From Balneolales bacterium (GTDB lineage Bacteria > Bacteroidota > Rhodothermia > Balneolales > Natronogracilivirgulaceae), in contig SLQI01000231.1 in NCBI GenBank assembly GCA_007131535.1, forward strand, positions 1 through 9,144: a stretch of 9,144 bases of DNA, written 5' to 3'. Position 1 is the stretch's first letter. Each line of letters begins with the position of its first letter. Positions 1 to 5,646 of this stretch are shown in pieces. A program made the position numbers and the translations under genes. The notes under the pieces were generated by a model, which did no database searches, was not told the DNA's origin, and was given only the letters and a program-made list of their open reading frames with translations.

Positions 1-2
1 AG

Positions 3-644
3 CGTTACGGCGCGGAAAGTCTTTCCAATGCCGAACTGCTTGCCATTTTGTTGCGAACCGGGTCCAACAAGCTCAATGTGATTGAAACCTCCCGTATGCT
101 GATACGCAATTTTGGCTCTCTACACCGTATGGCCGGTCGGGAGTGGCAGGAGTTGCGCTCGATTAAAGGGATCGGTAATGTCAAAGCCATCACTCTCTCT
201 GCCGTATTTGAATTGGCCCGCCGGCTTCAAACCGATCATTCCGGATCGCGCATCACTATGAGAACACCGGAAGACGTTGTGGGCTACTTTGGTCCGAAAC
301 TCCGGGATCTTCGCAAAGAGCATTTCATCGTCGTTTATCTGAATGCGGCAAAAATCATGATCGGCTATAAAACCATCAGTATGGGCGGTCAAACTTCCAC
401 GGTTGTGGACACCCCGGAGGTTATGCGCAATGCGATTATGAATGATGCCAACAGTATAGTCGTACTTCACAACCACCCATCCGGCAACGTGCGCCCCTCC
501 GAATCTGATTTAAAACTGACCTATCGAATTAAAGAGTCCGGCAAGTTGTTGGGCATCCCTCTGGAAGATCATATTATCATCGGCGGTTTTGACTATACCA
601 GTCTGCGGCATGAAGGCTTTTTTGACAAGAAGAGTTCAAATTAA
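3..644 (+). CDS. radC: RadC family JAB/JAMM-domain protein, 5' end missing
   Basis: The open frame runs in from the window edge. The first full codon is at position 3, and residues such as AESLSNAELLAILLRTGSN precede any plausible start, so the gene begins outside the window and probably lacks only about 10-20 N-terminal residues. The 213 visible residues show the two-part RadC layout. A helix-hairpin-helix-like segment (IKGIGNVKA, about 162-188) comes first, followed by a JAB/JAMM metalloprotease-fold domain with the metal-site motif HNHPSG starting at 468 and the downstream SESD serine and aspartate. A glutamate in RKEHFIVV fits the third part of the JAMM site. The family was once linked to DNA repair, but that role has been disputed and its substrate is not known; some relatives ride on mobile elements. 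This copy looks chromosomal because it sits next to argS. Family assignment is firm and function is not. Confidence 0.95.
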   Translation, partial: RYGAESLSNAELLAILLRTGSNKLNVIETSRMLIRNFGSLHRMAGREWQELRSIKGIGNVKAITLSAVFELARRLQTDHSGSRITMRTPEDVVGYFGPKLRDLRKEHFIVVYLNAAKIMIGYKTISMGGQTSTVVDTPEVMRNAIMNDANSIVVLHNHPSGNVRPSESDLKLTYRIKESGKLLGIPLEDHIIIGGFDYTSLRHEGFFDKKSSN

Positions 645-665
645 CGATCCCCTGCATCGTTTTTT
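643..665 (+). terminator. Weak intrinsic terminator after radC
   Basis: A perfect 6-bp inverted repeat, AACGAT (643-648) and ATCGTT (656-661), has a 7-base loop and is followed by a T run (660-665) and further T-rich sequence. The left arm starts inside the radC stop codon. The stem holds only two GC pairs, so termination may be leaky. The shape and position fit a Rho-independent terminator separating radC from argS. Confidence 0.45.
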
Positions 666-698
666 CATTTTTAACTTCAATATCATGCTATAGCCTTA

Positions 699-724
699 GG
701 CGGGAAAATCGTATATTCCCGGCC
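699..724 (+). promoter_or_regulatory. Hairpin / dyad in the argS leader, possible promoter overlap
   Basis: The arms CGGGAA (701-706) and TTCCCG (716-721) form a perfect 6-bp inverted repeat with a 9-base spacer. Allowing one bulged G, the stem grows to GGC-GGGAA (699-706) with TTCCC-GCC (716-724). It ends 14 bases before the argS start codon. A TATATT hexamer (712-717) in the spacer and right arm resembles a -10 box, but no convincing -35 partner is visible. The element could be an operator over the argS promoter or an RNA hairpin in the leader; the sequence does not decide between them. Confidence 0.3.
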
Positions 725-738
725 AAAAAATCGCCGGA

Positions 739-2367
739 ATGAAAACCTATCTGACCTCCATTATTCAACAAGCGCTCGGTAAGATCACCAGTGAAACCGA
801 TCTGCCGGAAATCATCATTGAAAAACCCCGATCTCCCGAGCATGGTGATGCCGCCACGAATATTGCCATGCTGCTGGCCAAAGTATTGAAAAACAATCCA
901 CGCGCAATCGCTCAGCAGCTTGTTGATAACCTGGAATATAACCCGGAATATATTTCCGGAGTGGAAATCGCAGGTCCCGGCTTTATCAATTTCCGCGTAG
1001 CGCCGGGTTTGTTGTATAAATTACTCGAAGAGATTCGCACCTCCGGCCCGAATTATGGGAAAACCGATCGCTACGATTCCAAAAACATTCAGGTGGAGTT
1101 TGTCAGCGCTAATCCCACCGGCCCGTTAACGGTCGGTCATGGGCGCAATGCCGTTCTGGGGGATACGGTTGCCCGCCTTTTTGAGTGGTGCGGGGCCCGG
1201 GTGGATCGGGAATATTATTTCAACAATGCCGGCCGTCAAATGCGCGTACTTGGCGAAAGCGTCCGCGCCCGCTACCTTGAACTTCTCGGCGAAAAGGCTG
1301 ATTGGCCGGACGGGGGATACGAAGGAGAGTATATCATCGACATCGCTCGTGAGCTGAAAGATAGCCACGATGAAAGCCTTAAGAATGAGACTGATGTTTC
1401 GGTATTCAAGCAAGCGGCGGAAGAGGCTATTTTCCGGGATATAAAAAAGACGCTGGATCGCATGAACATCCGCATGGATCACTTTTTCAATGAGTACAGC
1501 GTCTACGAAAATGGTGCGGTCGATCAGGTTGTTGAGCAGCTTCGTGAACAGGATTTAGCATACGATCAGGATGGCGCAGTATGGTTCAAAACCACCCGAT
1601 TCGGTAAAGACAAAGACACCGTGTTGGTAAAAAGTACCGGTGAACCCACCTACCGCCTGCCGGATATTGCTTACCACCAGGATAAGCTTAAGCGCGGCTA
1701 TGATTTATGCATTGATGTATTAGGGGCCGATCACATTGATACCTTTCCCGATGTAATGTCCGGGCTGGAGGCGCTGGGGTATGACAAGTCCCGTGTTGAA
1801 GTGCTCGTCTATCAGTTTGTCACCCTGATGAAAGAGGGAAAACCGTACAAAATGAGCACCCGAAAAGCCAACTTCGTCACCCTTGATGAACTAATGGATG
1901 AGGTCGGCGAAGACGTAACCCGGTTTTTCTTTCTGATGCGCTCCCCCAACACCCACCTTGAGTTTGATATTGCTGAGGCCAAAGAAGCCGGAGAAAAAAA
2001 TCCGGTATTTTACCTTCAGTATGCCCATGCGAGGATTCACAGCATCAAGCGGAAATTTGTCGAGACGGCCGAAAAAGCGGACCCTGATTTTTCCCTTTTA
2101 CAACATGACTCGGAATTAAGTCTGATCAAAACCTTGCTGGACTTCCCGGATGTGGTTGCCTCGGCTGCCGACCATCGGGAGCCTCACCGGTTGATTAACT
2201 ACCTGAATGAAGTGGCGGCAGCTTTCCACAAGTTCTACCACGACTGCCGCATTATGGGTGAAGAGCCCCGGCTTTCAGCCACGCGCATGGCGCTCCTGGA
2301 AACCGTCTCCCAGGTTCTCCGAAACGGGTTGACCATTCTTGGAATCTCTGCTCCTGAACGAATGTAG
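739..2367 (+). CDS. argS: Arginyl-tRNA synthetase (class I)
   Basis: This cytoplasmic enzyme attaches arginine to tRNA(Arg) using ATP. The 542 residues are slightly short of the usual 550-580 but contain every domain. The N-terminal tRNA-binding domain spans about residues 1-100 (EHGDAATNIAM is typical). The Rossmann catalytic core carries the signature SANPTGPL-TVGHGR at 123-136, and the class I second motif is KMSTR at 371-375. An all-alpha DALR-type anticodon domain starts near QYAHARI (427-433) and ends in the family-typical LTILGISAPERM. The first position of the HIGH motif is Thr131 rather than His, giving TVGH. The rest of the motif is intact, so the enzyme is probably active and the change may be lineage variation. 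The ATG at 739 puts the N-terminal domain at its expected length; no strong Shine-Dalgarno is present. It follows radC by 94 bases and converges with the methyltransferase gene. Confidence 0.98.
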   Translation: MKTYLTSIIQQALGKITSETDLPEIIIEKPRSPEHGDAATNIAMLLAKVLKNNPRAIAQQLVDNLEYNPEYISGVEIAGPGFINFRVAPGLLYKLLEEIRTSGPNYGKTDRYDSKNIQVEFVSANPTGPLTVGHGRNAVLGDTVARLFEWCGARVDREYYFNNAGRQMRVLGESVRARYLELLGEKADWPDGGYEGEYIIDIARELKDSHDESLKNETDVSVFKQAAEEAIFRDIKKTLDRMNIRMDHFFNEYSVYENGAVDQVVEQLREQDLAYDQDGAVWFKTTRFGKDKDTVLVKSTGEPTYRLPDIAYHQDKLKRGYDLCIDVLGADHIDTFPDVMSGLEALGYDKSRVEVLVYQFVTLMKEGKPYKMSTRKANFVTLDELMDEVGEDVTRFFFLMRSPNTHLEFDIAEAKEAGEKNPVFYLQYAHARIHSIKRKFVETAEKADPDFSLLQHDSELSLIKTLLDFPDVVASAADHREPHRLINYLNEVAAAFHKFYHDCRIMGEEPRLSATRMALLETVSQVLRNGLTILGISAPERM

Positions 2368-2526
2368 CCTGCTATCTGCCTGGTATACTATTTACCTGTT
2401 GTCCGAAAAAAAGATAACTGCAAGAACCCCGGACATATCGTGTTGTTATGGTGAGCCGATAATAGTTGCACGGGTCTTCAGGCCGGTGCAAGAAAACTCC
2501 CAAAAAAATTATAAGGCTTTAGCCCC
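2368..2526. other. Convergent intergenic region with several inverted repeats
   Basis: This 159-bp gap lies between the 3' ends of argS (+) and the methyltransferase gene (-). I see no convincing gene. It holds short inverted repeats: TGTCCG (2400-2405) with CGGACA (2430-2435), TATCG (2436-2440) with CGATA (2457-2461), and TTGCA-CGG (2466-2473) with CCG-TGCAA (2483-2491, one bulged G). An A7 run (2502-2508) reads as a T7 run on the minus strand just after the methyltransferase stop, following a short GGCTAAAGCC arm pair (2514-2523). The region probably ends both transcripts, but no textbook terminator stands out. Confidence 0.5.
2466..2491. terminator. Stem-loop between convergent genes, possible bidirectional terminator
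   Basis: TTGCACGG pairs with CCG-TGCAA, leaving one G bulged, and the roughly 9-base loop contains CTTCAG. This is the strongest hairpin in the convergent gap. Neither side has a proper T run directly after the stem, so it may act as an RNA 3'-end stabiliser or a Rho-assisted stop rather than a classical intrinsic terminator. Confidence 0.3.
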
Positions 2527-3342
2527 TCACCCACTCCGGGTGTTTACGAGCAGCTGAAACGTGACGATGCCCATGCTTCTCGTTTTAGTGATTTCAAACC
2601 CGGCCTGGCTGAATTGCCGGGCTGCTTTTTTGGATTTCGGAAAAAACACGCCTCCCGGCAGCAAACCGGTTTGGAAGATTTTGCCGCTGAACGACTCGGC
2701 TTTGGTCAGGTACATCATAAAACACACTCCATCTGGTTTCAGCACCCGGTTCATTTCCTGCAAAACGGCCTCCGGATCGCTGAGCTCGTTGTAGGTGCCT
2801 CCGCATACCAACACATCAACCTGGTCATCAAAAAATGGCAGCCGGGCAGCATCAGCGCGCATAGGATAAAATTGAAGCTGATCTTCCGAACCGCATCTGA
2901 TCGCTTCTTCAAGCATGGGGCGGGAAAAGTCAATGGCAAATACGGATGAGTCCGAGTGCGCTTTGGCAACGGTTCGTGTATAAAACCCGGTAGACGCTCC
3001 GATATCCACCACGATATTTTTGGGGTAAGGGTCTATCCAGCTCAATAGTAAATTGGCTTCCTCCTGCAGTGTAAAATCCTGTCCGGAAAGCCACCCTATT
3101 GACCGCTTTCTCCATTGTGTTTCATAGGTAGAGGCCGTTATTGAAAAATGATTGCTGAAGTTGGCAATAGAGCCTCCCGGGTAATGCGCTTCCGGTAAGA
3201 AATCAATTATGTTGCTTTTTATGGGAAATTCATGTGCATCCCGGCAGGTAATCACCCCGTTAAACGATTTGTTAAAATCACTTATCTCTCTGTCGATATG
3301 CAGTGGGTGGCGCCGGTCGACCGGGCATAATAACTCAGGCAT
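2527..3342 (-). CDS. Class I SAM-dependent methyltransferase with decayed zinc-ribbon-like N-terminus
   Basis: The protein has 271 residues. The core (about 105-215) is a Methyltransf_11-type fold. Motif I is VVDIGASTGFYTR (111-123), the acidic residue binding the SAM ribose is Asp138 in AIDFSRPML, motif II is Asp164-Ala165, and the late motif is RVLKPDG (199-205). The N-terminus resembles the Trm112-like or RlmA-like zinc ribbon, with LLCPVD at 4-9 and CRDAHEFPI at 33-41. Two of the four expected cysteines are absent: Asp9 replaces one, and Cys33 is followed by Ala36-His37. The substrate cannot be read from sequence; rRNA, a small molecule or a quinone-like compound are all possible. It is the last gene of the dnaN unit, 61 bases after the adenosyltransferase. 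The ATG is supported by GAGGA at 3348-3352 on the minus strand, 5 bases upstream, one of the few clear Shine-Dalgarno sequences here. Confidence 0.85.
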   Translation of the reverse strand: MPELLCPVDRRHPLHIDREISDFNKSFNGVITCRDAHEFPIKSNIIDFLPEAHYPGGSIANFSNHFSITASTYETQWRKRSIGWLSGQDFTLQEEANLLLSWIDPYPKNIVVDIGASTGFYTRTVAKAHSDSSVFAIDFSRPMLEEAIRCGSEDQLQFYPMRADAARLPFFDDQVDVLVCGGTYNELSDPEAVLQEMNRVLKPDGVCFMMYLTKAESFSGKIFQTGLLPGGVFFPKSKKAARQFSQAGFEITKTRSMGIVTFQLLVNTRSG

Positions 3343-3347
3343 GGAAT

Positions 3348-3352
3348 TCCTC
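3348..3352 (-). promoter_or_regulatory. Shine-Dalgarno of the methyltransferase gene
   Basis: GAGGA on the minus strand lies 5 bases upstream of the ATG at 3342. It stands out because dnaN and the adenosyltransferase gene lack a clear Shine-Dalgarno. It supports the chosen start and suggests the methyltransferase is translated independently within the operon. Confidence 0.6.
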
Positions 3353-3382
3353 GCTTTTTATTTCCGGCAATACGAGGCAAAC

Positions 3383-3399
3383 CCTGTAAAGTTTACAGG
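3383..3399. repeat. 17-bp dyad with perfect 8-bp arms inside the dnaN unit
   Basis: CCTGTAAA and TTTACAGG are perfect reverse complements separated by one base (3391). The dyad starts 4 bases after the stop codon of the adenosyltransferase gene and ends 40 bases before the methyltransferase start. The one-base centre is too tight for a full RNA stem but suits a dimeric repressor site; as RNA it could still form a shorter stem with an A/U-rich loop. No T run follows, so a simple terminator is unlikely. Confidence 0.5.
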
Positions 3400-3403
3400 A
3401 AAG

Positions 3404-4198
3404 TCAGTTTCTGTAGACTATCGAAACCGGATCTCCTTTTCTGGCGTTCAGCAGCTCCTCTGCATTACCCTGGTTAACTGCAATTTCGAGCATATCTGAG
3501 CTTCCGATCAGGGCGGCGGGCTCTCCTTCAGGTACATCGGAAAAAGTAGATACCACTTTATCGAGTATGGTGTTGCCGGTAAAAATTTTCACCGGTTTAT
3601 TCAGAATACCCGAAAGATCACTTCTTGAAATATTGGTGATCAGGTTACCGTAAGCATCGATATGGATGATGGTGCCTTCGATACCTTGCTGGTCTACAAT
3701 AGGCATGGGGAGTTTGTAGGTTTCCAGCTTGCCGGCCTGCGGTCCGAACTGCTCGGGCTTAATCCCTTTACTTGCGTAGGCAGCAACCGGCGAAAATATA
3801 TCCCGTCCGTGAAAAGTATTTGAAATATGCTCCCGGGTATAATCCGGGTTTTCAATGTAGTAGCCTTTCACATCCCTTTTGGCAAAAGCGAGGGAGAACA
3901 GACCGTTGTCCGGGCCCACGAAAATCTGATCATTAACTTTTGCCACGATGCCTTTTCGCGTTGATCCCACGCCCGGGTCTACCACGCCAAGATGCACAGT
4001 TCCCGGGGGGAACAAAAAGGCGGCATTGCTCAACACCCACGAGCCGGACATAATATCTCCGGCCGGTATGCTATGACTCACATCCACCAGCTGCGCACCG
4101 GGATTAATGGATAACATCACCGCTTTCATAGCGCTGACATAGTGATCCCGGCAGCCGAAATCAGTAGTCAGGGTTACAATCGGGTGATCGGTACTCAT
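3404..4198 (-). CDS. SAM hydroxide adenosyltransferase (DUF62 / SAM-dependent chlorinase-fluorinase family)
   Basis: The 264 residues match the DUF62 family, whose characterised members hydrolyse S-adenosylmethionine to adenosine and L-methionine using an activated water, and are related to the fluorinase and chlorinase. The N-terminal domain starts VTLTTDFGCRDHYVSAMK (8-25), with the SAM-site aspartate in DFG. The Asp-Arg-His triad expected of the hydrolases is present: Asp74 and Arg81 in VVDPGVGSTRK and His130 in TFHGRD. The adjacent VGPDNGLFS (94-102) and the C-terminal HIDAYGNLITNI are also typical. The triad points to the hydroxide-type enzyme rather than a halogenase. Its physiological role is not established in most organisms. 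The ATG shares one base with the dnaN stop codon (TGATG on the minus strand), so translation is likely coupled to dnaN, and no separate Shine-Dalgarno is seen. Confidence 0.93.
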   Translation of the reverse strand: MSTDHPIVTLTTDFGCRDHYVSAMKAVMLSINPGAQLVDVSHSIPAGDIMSGSWVLSNAAFLFPPGTVHLGVVDPGVGSTRKGIVAKVNDQIFVGPDNGLFSLAFAKRDVKGYYIENPDYTREHISNTFHGRDIFSPVAAYASKGIKPEQFGPQAGKLETYKLPMPIVDQQGIEGTIIHIDAYGNLITNISRSDLSGILNKPVKIFTGNTILDKVVSTFSDVPEGEPAALIGSSDMLEIAVNQGNAEELLNARKGDPVSIVYRN

Positions 4199-5313
4199 CA
4201 GGCATAGGTATTAAGCATCACCGGCATCACAAGCATCAGCATGTCTTCGTCGTCATCCTGTATTGACGGTCTGACGATACCCGCGCGATTCGGTGTGGAA
4301 AACTCAAATACCACTTCAGGGTCTTCAATATTCCCGAGCACATCTGCCAGATATTTGGCATTAAACCCGATTTCCATCTCTTCATCATCATATTCACAGG
4401 AAATCACCTCTTCAGCTTCACTGCTCATATCGATGTCCTCGGCAGAAATATGCACCTCGTTCGGCTGCATTTTAAGCCGCATTTGCTTGGTGGATGAACT
4501 GGCAAAAACCGAAACCCGCTTTACGGTCGCCAGCATCTGCTCCCGGTTTATTTTCAGTTCCTTGTCATTTTCTTTGGGTATCACCGAATCGTAGTTGGGA
4601 TACTGTTCGTTGATCAACCGGGTTACAATAACGGTTTTGCCGCTTTCAAAACGAGCATGGTCTGAACCTACGGTGATTTCAGCCTCTTCATCATCCAGGG
4701 CTTTGTTGACCAGGGTGAGCGCCTTTTCAGGGGTGATAAATTCCGCTGCTTCCGAACCCACCAGGTCCCGGCGGACCAGACGCACCAACCGGTGTCCGTC
4801 GGTTGCTACCACCCGGCTTTCTTCAGAACCAATTTGGAAAAATACTCCCATCATAGCCGGGCGCAGATCATCACTTGAAACGGCAAAGCTGGTCTTTTTG
4901 ATTACATCCTGCAGCGCCTCGGTTTTGGCTTTGATCGATACACCGGAATTAAGCTCCGGTACTTCCGGAAACTCAGCAGCATCTTCACCGGCCAGTTTAT
5001 AGGTACCCTGATCGGTTTTAAACTTAATCTGCTGATTGTCGTCGATATCAAACTGAACAGGAATATCGGGTAATTGCCGCAGGGTTTCCAGCAATCTTCT
5101 GGCCGGGATAGCAACAGCTCCCTCTTCTGCCACATCAGCCTCTACAAACTCCAATATGCTTACCTCAAGATCTGTGGCACACAAACTAAGTTTGCCGTTT
5201 TCACTCTTGAACAAAACCGTTTCCAGGATCGGGAGAGTCGCTTTTGTAGGAACAGCGCCAATCACAGCCTGAAGTCCACGCATTAGTTCGGAACTGGGAA
5301 TACTGAATTTCAT
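4198..5313 (-). CDS. dnaN: DNA polymerase III beta subunit (sliding clamp)
   Basis: The clamp forms a ring-shaped dimer that encircles DNA and tethers the replicative polymerase and other repair and replication partners through a hydrophobic pocket. The 371 residues are the normal length for three repeated domains of about 120 residues. The start MKFSIPSSELMRGLQAVIG, the segment CATDLEVSI, the loop VVATDGHRLVRL and the C-terminal LVMPVMLNTYA are all family-typical. The ATG at 5313 gives the standard N-terminus. The gene heads a minus-strand unit with the adenosyltransferase and methyltransferase genes. In many bacteria dnaN follows dnaA; here no dnaA is next to it, because the upstream neighbour is the divergent PorV-like gene. 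Confidence 0.98.
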   Translation of the reverse strand: MKFSIPSSELMRGLQAVIGAVPTKATLPILETVLFKSENGKLSLCATDLEVSILEFVEADVAEEGAVAIPARRLLETLRQLPDIPVQFDIDDNQQIKFKTDQGTYKLAGEDAAEFPEVPELNSGVSIKAKTEALQDVIKKTSFAVSSDDLRPAMMGVFFQIGSEESRVVATDGHRLVRLVRRDLVGSEAAEFITPEKALTLVNKALDDEEAEITVGSDHARFESGKTVIVTRLINEQYPNYDSVIPKENDKELKINREQMLATVKRVSVFASSSTKQMRLKMQPNEVHISAEDIDMSSEAEEVISCEYDDEEMEIGFNAKYLADVLGNIEDPEVVFEFSTPNRAGIVRPSIQDDDEDMLMLVMPVMLNTYA

Positions 5314-5347
5314 ATCGGTGGGTATGTTTTAAAATATTACCTGTACA

Positions 5348-5357
5348 CAGTTATAAG
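5348..5357 (-). repeat. Copy 1 of mirror-placed 10-bp element, dnaN side
   Basis: On the minus strand, in the direction of dnaN transcription, this reads CTTATAACTG and ends 34 bases before the dnaN ATG. The same ten bases occur at 5535-5544 on the plus strand. Its core TATAAC also resembles a -10 box, so a second start site for dnaN is an alternative reading. Confidence 0.4.
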
Positions 5358-5363
5358 TGTGGT

Positions 5364-5392
5364 ATAATAACAGATACATGAGCGCTCTGCAA
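5364..5392 (-). promoter_or_regulatory. Candidate dnaN promoter
   Basis: On the minus strand TTGCAG (5392-5387) is followed after exactly 17 bases by TATTAT (5369-5364). The -10 matches TATAAT at five of six positions; the -35 matches TTGACA at three. It lies about 50 bases upstream of the dnaN ATG. Promoters in FCB bacteria usually follow a different consensus (TTTG and TAnnTTTG), so this reading is tentative. Confidence 0.35.
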
Positions 5393-5534
5393 CTCTCTTA
5401 TGCGCACTTTTGAATATTTAAGGGATTTTTTCCTGTCTTTTGCACTTTTATGATGCTCCTGCAGATCGGCCAGACAGTTAACTCCCCTCATCAGTTAAGT
5501 TTAAGAAGATCTGAATCGGGACACCAGTAAGAAT

Positions 5535-5544
5535 CTTATAACTG
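5535..5544 (+). repeat. Copy 2 of mirror-placed 10-bp element, PorV-like gene side
   Basis: CTTATAACTG reads in the direction of the PorV-like gene and ends 102 bases before its ATG. It forms part of the right side of a small hairpin, with CCAGT (5524-5528) pairing with ACTGG (5541-5545) and AAG with CTT inside. It is the exact reverse complement of the element at 5348-5357. Confidence 0.4.
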
Positions 5545-5592
5545 GAGAAGCTCATTATTTACCGGTCGGCTTATGCAGGTATTTTTAGAAAT

Positions 5593-5606
5593 TTTACGTA
5601 AATTTA
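5593..5606 (+). promoter_or_regulatory. Palindrome and possible -7 box upstream of the PorV-like gene
   Basis: TTTACGTAAA (5593-5602) is a perfect 10-bp palindrome. It overlaps TAAATTTA (5599-5606), one mismatch from the Bacteroidota -7 consensus TAnnTTTG. No clear -33 TTTG was found at the expected distance, so the promoter call is weak. The element lies about 40 bases upstream of the ATG. Confidence 0.22.
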
Positions 5607-5646
5607 TGGGTTATGAAGAGACCAAACTATCTCCGATACTCACAGA

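Larger units (their letters stand above)
5314..5646. other. Divergent intergenic region between dnaN and the PorV-like gene
   Basis: This 333-bp AT-rich region must hold the promoters of two divergent units. I see no gene or RNA gene in it. It contains a candidate dnaN promoter (5364-5392), a 10-bp element present twice in mirror orientation (5348-5357 and 5535-5544), a small hairpin (5524-5545), the palindromes AGTTAACT (5476-5483) and TTTACGTAAA (5593-5602), and a direct repeat CAGTTAA (5475-5481 and 5492-5498). Confidence 0.7.

Noticed and set aside
120..476. Open frame on the minus strand across radC, 118 codons
   Set aside because: It lies wholly inside the radC coding sequence, has no recognisable domain, and its residues mirror the constraint of the real frame.
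1126..1482. Open frame on the minus strand inside argS, 118 codons
   Set aside because: It is antisense to the conserved ArgRS catalytic region and has no family signature or start signal.
2339..2557. Open frame on the plus strand crossing the end of argS and the convergent gap, 72 codons
   Set aside because: It begins inside argS, runs into the 3' end of the methyltransferase gene on the other strand, and the peptide shows no domain or signal.
2614..2949. Open frame on the plus strand opposite the methyltransferase, 111 codons
   Set aside because: The minus-strand frame carries clear SAM-binding motifs, so this one is a shadow.
4595..5002. Serine-rich open frame on the plus strand opposite dnaN, 135 codons
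   Set aside because: It is antisense to the clamp gene. The serine and arginine bias comes from reading acidic codons backwards.
5341..5375. Possible DnaA boxes near the dnaN start, such as TTATACCAC and TTATAACTG
   Set aside because: None matches TTATCCACA closely, there is no cluster, and no dnaA is adjacent, so an origin is not supported.
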